Position numbers and translations under genes: made by a program. The notes under the pieces are model-generated. The model saw nothing but the letters and a program-made list of their open reading frames with translations, was not told where the DNA came from and made no database searches. DNA of 64,000 nt from Azolla caroliniana (Eukaryota > Polypodiophyta): NCBI GenBank assembly GCA_043228905.1, contig JBHGNT010000012.1:16244001-16308000 (forward strand). Reading direction: 5' to 3'. This document shows positions 33,115 to 43,525 of this stretch, piece by piece (the first letter of the stretch is position 1; every line of letters begins with the position of its first letter).

Positions 33115-34191
33115 TCTATGTATATTAGTTATTACGTGATTTCTATATCAAATGTTTCCTTTTCAGGGAAAGGATCTTGGTGGCTGTCCTCACATTTTAG
33201 GAGAATGGCGTAGTCATCATCCATTTTTCAACAATTTTTTTGTTGACATCCCTGTTGGTCACTTCAATTTCGTTCTGTAATGAAATGATCATAGCCACAA
33301 TGATGGTGAGAATGTAGGGCTTGGCCCACTTCATGTGAAGTCGCTCCTATGACACACATATCCAACATCCTTCCCTCATTACATGGATACGATGCAACCA
33401 TGAGATCATTCTTACGAAAGACATTCGTAATGACGTAACCATGTGATGGGCCACGTGGGCCTACTACGAAAAGAGGGCTCATTTGGCTTGACCATTAGGT
33501 TGCACTTTGGCGTATGCCATCGTAATTATGAGAATTGAGGTTAGGTAACGTACCAACATAGTTTGTGGTAAACGAGAGGGAAATAAGGACTCTTGACATA
33601 TATGTTTCTTTTAAAAAAAACATATATGGGCAAATGCCTCACTTATCACTAATACGCATAAAGCGTTAACCATTCAACATGAGCAACCTATTTGGTTAGC
33701 TCAAGTGTTTAATACATTTGTTCTTGAGGTCTTAAGTTCAAATATGATTAAGACCATACAACATTGTTGATACATATGACTATAATACATGTTTAGACTT
33801 TAGGTCTAAGTGCACTTCGGGGTCCTCGTAATAGGACTTAAAGAGCCGAAACCACATACATGGGCATAGAAACATAGTTTATTGTTAACATTTTTTTCGT
33901 GTATAAACTATTCATGACACGAACATACATGGTTGAGCCTTGGCGAGTCGCCATGAAAAAATCGATATAGAGATCAGGGAAAGACATTCATTTGTCATCC
34001 CCATGGTTTTTAAAACACCTTTCTGTTACAATAGTAACCTGATCTTGAACCTCATCTCATATGTCTAGAGGGGTATTGACGTGAGATCATGATATTGATT
34101 AATGTTGGCCCAAGATATGTTTACATCACGACATGATGTTATGACTATTTGTTTGACCTTATCCTATTTCTTTGCCAGAAATAATCATTCA

Positions 34192-35150
34192 ATGGCTCAG
34201 AATAACGGCCCGATGTCATTCGCTCAAGCGGAAGGAACTCAAGGATATCCTCCTGGACCAATGTCCATTGAGTCATATTTTTTTATCGCGCATTAGATGT
34301 CCGAACTTCGGCAATCTCAAAGTGGTCTCGAGGCACGTGTCATTAGTGTACAACGTGAGACTAATAGACCCGATGAGCGTTAGGGTGAACCATCATTTGT
34401 CGTAAAGCGATTTACGGGAGAAAAAAAGGAAATAACTGAAGAAGCAATATGCACGTGGTTGGGCCGATGGGAGTCTCATTTCGAGCTCTATCCCACGCCA
34501 GTTAGTATGAAGATTGCATATGTCGGCTGAGAACTAGGGGGCAAGGCCACCGCCTCGTGGTGTGGGCTCCGAACTTTGGGAAAATTGCGTGATACTTGGA
34601 CAGATTTTGTCACAGTTTTCAAGGGCCAATTTCTACAACCTCCCTCTTGAACCGAGGCCACAGAAGCTTTAATGAAGCTCTCTAGCATGAAGTTTTCCTC
34701 ACTAGAAGACCATGCCCACCATGCTAGAACCCAAATCCAAAAATCAGGTCTAGAAGGGGACAATTGGTTAATAGCTTGTTTTGTCAATGGCATCCCCAAT
34801 TCGGACTATCACTTGATAGTGCATGATAAGGATCCAAAATCCTTTGAAGAGGCCGTTGAGATAGTTCTTCGCTATCAACGCACTTTGAAGAAGGACCATA
34901 ACAAACCCAATGAAGCGCACGGGACTAAGCAGTCGCAATTCACTGGGAAACGCAAGACACCCAATGAGTTCATGGATCGCGATTGTAAGCGACAACATCC
35001 TTTTTGCGTATTTTGCAAAAGAAGGGTCATACAAAAGAACAATGTCGAAAGCTCTAACGGAAAGAGTACAACAACAAAGCTAAAGTTGCAGACCATAAAG
35101 GTCAGATTCCTAATGTCCTTGAGGTCTATACACATAATTTAAGTAATTGT
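34192..35150 (+). pseudogene. Element D gag with broken zinc knuckle
   Basis: Starts MAQNNGPMSFAQAEG and runs with stops near 34295, 34382, 34528 and 34650. WLGRWESHFELYP and FVTVFKGQF match C. The knuckle is damaged: after CVFCK the frame is lost (RRVIQKNN), with a small deletion relative to C. Confidence 0.87.
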
Positions 35151-35159
35151 CAATGTTTT

Positions 35160-36042
35160 TTCCCTCACTATGTATTGGGACCCAATGATTTACTACGTGC
35201 AAACGGGTATATCAATGGATCTCCCTTACAATTTTTATTTGATTTGGAAAGCTCACACAATTTTGTGAATGTTTGTTCGAATCCAACAAACCATAAGTGA
35301 TCATACCTATAGGGTGCACTTGGCTGATGGGTGATTCATTCATTACGAATTTTTATGTAGAGGAAGTAGACTTCCATGTAATGAATCTTTGTACCACTGA
35401 TTTAATACTGGGTTATCCCTGGTTTTATAATAAAAACTCTTCTTTGTCTATTGATTGGGATCGTCGTTCCATTTCCTTTGTACTAAACGATTGTACTCAT
35501 TTTATTCAATGTGTAAATAAACAATCCCTTTCGATTGTTTCCTCTCCATCAATATCTGAGTTGTCTTGTTCTTCTTTATTTTATTGTGTACTTGATCTGA
35601 ACATTCATGTTTATAATATTGATAACGTGTCGGGTCAATTGACATATTTTGAACAACAACAACTCGATAAAATCTTAAATGATTTTCATGATGTTTTTCT
35701 GAGTGAAATACCACATGGGTTACCTCCTAAACGTAATATAGACCATCGTATAGATATTGTACCTGGCGTTGCACCAATAAATATACCTCCTTATCGCTTA
35801 AGTCAATCCAAAGAGGATGAGGTATCTAAGCAACTCAAGGACTATTTATGAATGGGTTATATACGTTATAGTAAATCTCCATGGGGTGCACTTGTTGTCT
35901 TGGTAAAAAAGAAAGAGGGCACATGGCGTATGTGTATTAATTACCGACGCTTGAGTAAAGTGACGATCAAGAATTCATATCCATTGCCCTGGGCTGACGA
36001 TCTAATTGACCGTCTCCAAGGAGCTCCGTATTTTACGAAACT
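35160..36042 (+). pseudogene. Element D protease and RT N-terminus
   Basis: The protease active site is changed (FDLESSHNFV region, Gly lost) and several residues are deleted near 35275. DLILGYPW is kept. The same frame then continues through [14 protein letters not shown] into RT, showing that protease and RT are one polyprotein. It stops with TGA before [13 protein letters not shown] and is cut after PYFTKL by element E. Confidence 0.87.
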
Positions 36043-36433
36043 TGTTGTCTGCCTGGCCGGACTAGCCTCAACACAGGTGTCTATCCGACACTTCTCCAAA
36101 GGGGTGGTAAGGATTGGATGCTAGGTTACACGCGTAAGATGATTACAATTAAGCACAGACGGTAAAACAATACAGAGATACAGATAAACACGCAATAATT
36201 CTATTTGTATTACTTCCGTCAAAGCCTTTACAAATCATCGGATCCTTTTATAGGCATCCGGCAAGGTTACAATCGATGCGCTTAGGCAACCGACATCCGA
36301 ATCGGTCCGGATCCGGATCGGTACAACTGTACCGGATCCGTCCCTCCGAATAATAATTCTACTATTATTTACTTCCTATTATCCGATCCGACTCCACCTT
36401 CTCACTTGTCCTTGCTCTTCTGACTGGTCAACA
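36043..36433 (-). repeat. 3' LTR of element E
   Basis: In the minus sense TGTTGACC to CAGACAACA. A TATA box (CCTATAAAAGG) is near 36245-36256. An imperfect hairpin GGATCGGTAC-AACT-GTACCGGATCC lies at 36315-36339. It is followed in plus coordinates by the box at 36437. Confidence 0.95.
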
Positions 36434-36436
36434 CAT

Positions 36437-36458
36437 GGCACGCCCGTGGGAAAGTGCC
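36437..36458 (-). repeat. GGCAC-N12-GTGCC box of element E
   Basis: Minus-strand inverted repeat with loop TTTCCCACGGGC, 3 nt before the 3' LTR. The stop codon of the extra ORF lies 25 nt upstream. Confidence 0.88.
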
Positions 36459-36483
36459 TTGCACTTCGAATCCACTCCCGGCC

Positions 36484-39405
36484 TCATTCTTCCTCCAAAA
36501 TATCGAGCACACTCTGCTCGATGGTGTCAAGTGGTGCTTCTTCCTCCAATTCCTGTTCCTTGCCTGCCTGGTCTCCGACCTCCGGTTGGGTTGGCTATTC
36601 CGTAAAAATTTGCTGCTCCGGCTCTGCTTGATTCTGTGGTGCCGGTGCTTCCTCACCGCTTCGTCCGGGTTCTTCCTGTTCTCCCTCTGTTCTAGGCTCT
36701 GTTCTGTTACCAGTGTCGCTTTCTCCGGTCTCGACTGGTCGGCTCGGTACGCCTTCTTCCTCTGCTCTGGTGTCTTCCGGTCTCAGCTCTTCTTCTTCTC
36801 CGGCATCGGTCTGCTCCTGCTCTTCTTCTTCTCCTTCGAACGAAAGTTCTTCTTTGGGTATTCCTCGTCGGGGTTGTTCGGTGTCGGTTGGTTCAACTTC
36901 AGCCGGTCGCTCTCCCTCACTTATAGTGATTGGCGTCGTTCTTCCCTTGGCTTCTTGTCGTAACCGGTCCTGCTCGTATTTCTCCAACTCCAACTGAGTT
37001 GCGAGCTGCCCGTCATCCAACCTCTCTACCAACCCTCGGATTTCTTTGAGATGTTCTTCCGCTAAAGCGTAGAAATCCTCCGACAATTCTTCCCGAATGG
37101 TGACGATACTTTCTTCATCCATCTTGTAGAACTTCTCACCGGTCTTCCTCCGATTCTCGGCATCCGCTCGGAGTGTCTACAGCTCGGCTGCCTGTTGTGA
37201 CCACTCCTTCCATAGCTTTTCCGTACTTTCGTTGATGCTTGCCTGAGCTCGGGTACTCCAACCTGACATGATGAGCTTGATCCGGTCAACCCCCGCCTTA
37301 GCATGCGCATAAGCTTCTTGCTTTTCCTTCCTTGCCCGTTTTATAATGTCGGCCATTATCTGAGCCTGGGCCTCGTAATCCGCTTTCTTCTTTTCATAGG
37401 TACTTTGCAGTTTGCTGATCGTGAAGGTCGATCTTTCCTTTTCTTCATTCCTGATCTTAGTCAGATCCAGCTTTTCCCGCCTTAGCGCCTCTAATTCCTT
37501 CCTTCTCTCCGTCGCTTGGGTTATTTCCGCCGACAATGCTTCCTTTTTGGCACTGACCTCATCCATTGCCTTAGCCAGATCTAATCGGGTCTCTTTGAGC
37601 TGTTCTTTTAGCTTCTCTATTTGCCGGTCGTAGTCTGCTGTCCGTTTCTTGTTGTCCGACTCGGCCTGCTTGTGATCTCGGTAGAGACGGTCGAAGTCCT
37701 CCGTCTTCTGCTTCAGGCGTCGGTTTGCCTGAGCTCTTAACCGGTCGTCCCGGTCCTTCTGTTGTCGGAGTTCTTCCTGCAGTCGTTCTATCTCCTGCTC
37801 GGCATGTCGACGCAATCGGTCCTTCTCCTTTTGCAGCTTCTCTTTTTCTTCTTGCAGTCGGTCATTAGTGGCTCGGCCTTTCCGGAGGCCTTCTTCCATT
37901 TTTCATCTGTCGTCCTCCACCGCTTTCCGCTGCTCCCTTTCTTTTTCCCTTAATGCCTCCTGAGCTTTTAACTCCTCTCGTAAGGTTTCTATTATTTTTT
38001 CGGTCTCAGGGCCGGTTTGCAAGGCTACCGGTTCCGGTTCCGGTTCTGGTTGCTTCCTTGTTGTCCCGACCGGCTCGGTGACAACATGTGCTTGTTGAAT
38101 TCCTTCCCTTGCCTGCAACAACTCCCCTTGCATTTCCTCGATCTGTGTTCGGAGCGCGGCCAACTCCTGAGTTGTTGTATGCGTTAGATGTTGCCTACAC
38201 ATTTCTTCTTCCTCTAACTGGTCCGCTACTCCCGATAACTACTCCGAAAGCCATCTCAGCCATTGTGGCTTTGTGCTTCCTGTGTCGGGGTGGCCTTGCT
38301 CACTTCTACTCCTTAACTCAGGCTGTTTTTCCGGCCTTTTCTCTGGCTCCAGCGCTTATTCATTCTTCTTCTCTGGGATGACCGGTTCTCTGAAGTCCGG
38401 CACAACCGGTGTCAGTGCTGCTTCCCTCGGTACGGGTTCCAGTACTGCTTCCGCCTCGGCTACTGGAGGTGGTCCTTGCGCCCTCTGCTGAGTTTTGTCA
38501 ACTGGTGGAGCCGGTCCTTTTGCCTGTCTCTCCCGACCTTGTCTTGCTGGGAGTCTTACCAGTGGTTCGGATGAGTCTTCTATTTCAGCTTCCTCCTCCG
38601 GTGGGGCTACCAGACAGACCTTTTGTATAAAGACCTCTGGTTCCGGTTCCGGCCGTCGCAGCGTTATATTTATTGGTTTGAGCGCTACCGGTTCCTCCTC
38701 GGCCGATTTCCCTTTGCCTTTTCCTGCCGGTTTTGCCTTTGTTGCCGGTTCTTGTTGCTGTCGGGATGGTCCTTCCCCCCGCTGTTCTGCTTCTTCCTGG
38801 GTCCATCCGGGGGTGTGTTTCTCCAGGATATGTCGGCGCTTTGTGACCTTTTTCGGCGTTGTCTCTTGCCGACCTCTTTTCTTTTGTTTGATGGGGAGTA
38901 CCGGTGGGACTAACACCGTTAGCCATTGTGCTATCCCGGCCCATGGCTTTTTGCCTTCCACAAGGTTCTTGATGGCCTCCTTCAATCCTTCGGTTATGAA
39001 ATGGAGCCAGTCCACTTGTAATCCTTCGTACGCTGCAATTAAGAACGCTGCCTGGTACCTGGCTATGGCCGGGGGACGAGGATTCACGAATCCGTATTCC
39101 ATCATGGCGCGGGCCACTTCTCCGAACAACAGGTTCTCTCCGCCCTGTGTTCGGTACGCCTTGCTGCTGATAGAATACTCACCGAAATATTCGAACAGGA
39201 TTTCACTTGAAGGGTTTTCGATTGTTTGAAGTCCTCCTGCTTTTATCCCCGTGAGCACCTGCACCGCTCCTTCCGTGATTTCTGATAAATCAATCGATGC
39301 TGCCGCCTGCTCTGGTTCTGTGTGTGGTGGAGCGTCGGCGATCCGCAGCAATCCTTTTAACCCGTTCTCCCTCATCCATTGGCGTGCCTCCTCCGACAGT
39401 ACCAT
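36484..39405 (-). pseudogene. Extra ORF of element E: head, coiled coil, acidic tail
   Basis: One frame of about 973 codons with five in-frame stops (at about 38356, 38240, 37903, 37177 and 36595). From Met at 39405, residues about 1-190 look globular (WMRENGLKGLLRIADAPPH, YFGEYSISSKAYRT, LQVDWLHFITEGL). A basic Pro-rich linker (190-350) follows. About 400-740 is a long charged heptad-type coiled coil (QEEKEKLQKEKDRLRRHAEQ). A conserved segment comes next (RADAENRR, FYKMDEES, IREELSEDFYAL), then a Glu-rich tail ending DILEEE. I do not recognise a characterised family. Some plant Ty3 lineages carry additional ORFs in this position, usually gag-like or env-like. No membrane segment is seen, which argues against an envelope protein. 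Confidence 0.8.
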
Positions 39406-39780
39406 TGGTTCGAATTCTTCTTCTGCTGTCTGTTGTTCGGGATCGGGCTGTGTGTGCGCTGTGCGTCGGATCGCTCTTCTGTGCTTCTGCGCCTATGTGT
39501 AGGAAAATTCGTAAAAAGTAAGTCCTTCGCAGGCCTGTGTCTTATATAGTGGCTTTTGCCTCGAGCCGCCCTCTTTCGTTTCCCGCGCATGTTCATCTCC
39601 CGCCATAATTAGTATGTCCTTTCTTGCTTGCCGCGTGTGAGTGCCCACGTTCCCTGCTTTAAATAGCAAGTACGCGCACGTCCTTCTTTACTGCATGGCG
39701 CCTCTTCGTTGCATGGTGGCGCTCCCACCTCTTGTGATCTCCCCATCACTACTATGATTCGCGCCGATTTGGCCCACGTC

Positions 39781-39827
39781 TTTTTTTTTCTTTCTTTCTT
39801 TTTTTTTTTTTTTTTTTTTTTCTTTCT
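39781..39827 (+). repeat. T-rich run between E integrase and extra ORF
   Basis: Nearly uninterrupted T with a few C. In the element sense it is a poly-A run lying close to the end of the integrase frame. Confidence 0.75.
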
Positions 39828-39845
39828 TTGTTTGGACCACGTCAT

Positions 39846-41100
39846 TTTCTGGTCCCCCCCGATTTGTTCGGGTCGGTTCGCGTTGATACCGGATCCTTCT
39901 GTCGGTTTTCCGGGATAGTCTTTGTCAGTATCGATGTCGGTTCCTCATCTTGCCGGATTTCCGGGTTTTGCTTGAACGGGTTGGCTGGCATATTTCCCTT
40001 ATACGGCTTTAGCCGAAACCCATTTGCCCACTTATCGATGACATCTCCAGATAACGTGCCGAGCTGATACGACCCATTGTACTCCTTGGTGATCCAGAAC
40101 GGTCCGGTTCACCGAAACCGCAACTTTCCCGGCATGTTCCCCATCCGTGTTTGGAATAGTAGCACCGGTTTCCCGACTTCGAACTCCTTTTCATTGCCAC
40201 GCCGGTGTCGGTCCACGAAAGCTTTTCTCCTCCTTTGCTCCAGTTCGAGTTGTAGTAAGCTGGCTATTCGGTTTTCTTCTAATTCCAACAACGTCGCCAG
40301 CCGGATTCGTTCGGACTCCTTCTCACTTAAGCGCTCCTTTACCTGGATCCGTAAGCTGGGGATCTGGAACTCTACCGGCATGACCGCTTCTAAACCGAAT
40401 GCTAGTCGGAACGGGGTTGTTTGGATGCTGGTTTTGTACGTTGTTCGGTACACCCATAGCGCGCTTTGCAATTTCGTATCCCAGTCGGTCCGGTTCTCGT
40501 TGACGATTTTTCGTAGGATGTTCTGCAGAGTTTTGTTCGTTGATTCCGCTAGTCCATTGGCTTGAGGGTAGTAGGGAGTACTCCTTTTATGTACCACCAC
40601 GTAAAATGACGTCAGGCTTTCTACTACCTGCCCGAGAAAATGTCCTCCTTGGTCACTTATAAGCTCGATCGGGCATCCATACCGGCACCATATGCACTCG
40701 TACAGAAACTTTTCCGTGGATGCGGCCGTGTTGTCCCGTAAGGCCTTTGCTTCTACCCATTTGGTGCAATAGTCGGTTGCCACTATGACATACCGATTTC
40801 CGGTTCGCATTGCCGGTGGCTTGAAGGGACCGACAAAGTCCAAACCCCACTTTTGAAACGGTTCCAAAGGCAAGACCGGGTGGTGTGGCATCCGGGCCTG
40901 CTCCGTGGGTTGGCCCAGTCATTGACACAAATCGCATTCTCTGCTATACTTCACGGCATCTTTTAGGGTGGTGGGCCACCACAGTCCGCTCTGCCATATT
41001 TTCCGAGCGGTTGCATCGCCGGCATAATGCCCACCGGCAATTCCATAGTGGGCTTCCCTGAGGATTAAATCCTTCTCATCGCTCCGCACTACTCGTCTCC
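39846..41100 (-). pseudogene. Element E integrase
   Basis: Zinc-binding H/C segment (REAHYGIAGGHYAG, CDLCQ) with a TGA right after CDLCQ (about 40918), where B has CAA. The core has WGLDFVGPF, TDYCTKWVEA, LISDQGGHF and ANGLAESTNKTL, so all three catalytic acids are kept. The C-terminal part includes MPGKLRFR, then TGA (Trp in B) at about 40106-40108, and TGPFWI. No chromodomain is seen. The tail ends near 39846. Confidence 0.92.
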
Positions 41101-43114
41101 AGATGCCATCTACCCCCTTGTGATAGAGGGTGTCTCCAACCAAGCAGAAATGTCTGCTTCTTACTGCTACCCTTTTCCTTTCATCGCGGTCCATGTTCTC
41201 CGAGGGTACTCCGGTGCTCAGGAACTGATGCATCTCAATTAGCCACGTGTCTTCATCGGCTACCGTTGCATCCGTTGCCGGTTTCGTTGTGATCCGGAAC
41301 AACTCGGCGTCGGGGAACTCATCCTGGACGCCGTCCCCTGCTTCTCCGGATTCGAGTCTGCTTAGGTAGTCCGCTACCGCATGCTGCGCCTCGGGTCGGT
41401 GGAAAACGTCGAATTCAAATTCCTGTAACAGCAGTGTCCATCATGCAATTTTTCCCGTCAGGGATGCCTTTGAGACCAGGTAGAGTAGTGCCGAATGGTC
41501 GACATGGAAGGAAAACTTCCTTCCGAGTAGATAGTGCCTGTACTTTGTGATACTATACACCATTCCCAATGCCTCGCGTTCCGTCGTGGAGTAGTTCCGT
41601 TCGGCTTTTGAGAGTTTCCGGCTTGCGTAGTACACCGGTCGGTACCATTTCGGCTCCGTGAGTTGCATCAGAACGCTGCCGATTGCTACGTCCGACGCGT
41701 CGACGAAGACGTGAAAGCTTTTACTCCAATCCGGCGGTTGCACCACCGGAGCTTGCGACAGCATAACCTTCAACGCTTGGTAGGCTTCCTCCTCCGTCTC
41801 CGCCCATAGGAAGGGTACCCTGTGTACGGCGGTATGTAATGGTGTAGCGAAGTCTGCGAGGTGCCGTATCATCCGGCTATGCCACCTTATTTGGCCCAGG
41901 AACCGGCTTAAAGCCTTTGCGTTATTTGGTGCTGGTGCCTCGAGAATCGCCTTGACTTTATCCGGATCTACCGCGATTCCTTCCTTACTCACCACGTGCC
42001 CTAGTAAGTTGCCGCTTGCCACTCCAAAGACGCACTTGGTCGGGTTCAAACTCAACCGGTACTCGCGGCACTTCTCCAAGCACAGCCGGAGGTGATCGAG
42101 ATGCTCTCTGTGCCGGTTGTAGACCGCGAAATCGTCAAGGAAGACCTGCATAAAACCGGGGATATATTCCCCGAAAATTTCCATTATTATCCTTTGAAAG
42201 GTCGCTGGAGCCGTCTTTAGTTCGAACATCATCACGACCGCGACGAATACTCCCCATTCCGTAACGAACGTTGTCTTCTCCTGGTCGGCCGGGTTCATTC
42301 GTATTTGGTTGTAGCCGCTAAATCCATCCAGGAAGCTGTAAACTTCGTGGCCGGCTACCGCATCTAACACCCCGTCCGTAAATGGTAGTGGAAACGCATC
42401 GGTCACTGTTGCGGCATTTAGTTTTCGGTAGTCCACGCATACCCGGATTTTGCCGTTCTTTTTCGGGACCACCACTATCGGACTCAGCCAGGTTGTCTGC
42501 TTGACTGGTCGGATAAATCCGACCCGGAGGAGCTTATCAATCTCCTCCTTCACCTTCGCCGCATAATTTGGATTCATCCGGTACCTGCGTTGAGCGATCG
42601 GTTTCGCGTCCGTACTTAGGTGAATTTGGTGCTGATAGAGCTGGGGGTCCAGCCCTCGCATGTCTTCATACGACCACACGAACACATCCTTGAAGTCTGT
42701 TAATAATGCTATCATTGCCTTCTTTTCTTCCTTCGGCAATTCCTTTGCGACATTTACCGGTCGGGGCTTGTCTGTTGTGCCGAGGTCCACCTCCTCTAGT
42801 TGGGATGCTTTTACCCTCTGGGATATCGTCATTTCCCTCTCTAGGGATTCCTGCGCTTGTCGCAGTTCCCGGATCGCCGCTTGGTCTGGTTCGTCCGACG
42901 TCGTAATGTACGGTTCTACTGCCGCCGTGATATCCACCTCAAATAGTGGGACGATTCGTGAATGTTCCTCGAGGTACCGCTCGACTTCCTCGTCCGGTAA
43001 TCCCTCCAACATGTTGATGCTTTCCGCATACAATGGAGTTTCTTCCTTACTGGCGATCACCCGTGGTTGCGTCGTTACTGGTACCTTTGTTTTCCCTCGC
43101 CGGAATGTGATCAT
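41101..43114 (-). pseudogene. Element E reverse transcriptase and RNase H
   Basis: 557 codons open from 43114 to 41441, then a TGA (B keeps CGA, Arg) and continuation in the same frame. Motifs: LSPIVVVPKKNGKIRVCVDY, FLDGFSGYNQIRM, MMFELKTAP (an unusual form of MPFGLxNAP) and FLDDFAVY. RNase H has FVDASDVAIG, EREALGMV and HVDHSALLYL. Catalytic residues are complete. Confidence 0.93.
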
Positions 43115-43525
43115 GTTCTTTTGCCAGTTCTGCTTGATATGCGCCGTTCACAGCCATGGTCGTCCTAGCAGTAGGGGGTACGCGCCTTGTACATTCAGCT
43201 GCAGCACCACGGCCGATATCCGGAATACATGGCCTCCGATCGGTCGGACTGAGCTGGTATCCTCCATGCGTAACCAGAAGGGGCATGGTTCCCATTCCCG
43301 GATGCCCAGGTTATCGCATGTCTGTCGGCTGATGACATTTACCCCGGAGCCTCCGTCAATAATCGTTCCAGCAATTTCCTTTCCTTTCACGATTGCCGTG
43401 ATCGCCGGGCTACTTGTATCGACCACCGCTGGTCCTTCCTCCGGGTTGGAGAAGAATGCCGGTGCTGGCGTCAGCTTCTGTTTGCTCACGGATGCTTGTA
43501 AGTCTGCCGTAAACCGTGGCACCAA
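43115..43525 (-). pseudogene. Element E protease
   Basis: GTIIDGGSGVNVIS carries DGG where aspartic proteases have DSG or DTG. LLLGRPWL is the second conserved part. It lies between a TAG (43526-43528) and a TGA (about 43145) in the same frame as gag and RT. The frame is gag-pro-pol without shifting. Confidence 0.85.

Noticed and set aside
36484-39405. Envelope-like function for the extra ORF
   Set aside because: No signal peptide or transmembrane segment can be seen; the coiled coil is highly charged.
36446-39520. Long plus-strand open frames rich in Leu, Ser and Phe opposite the extra ORF of E
   Set aside because: They are mirror frames of the Glu/Lys/Arg-rich coiled coil and lack any family motif.
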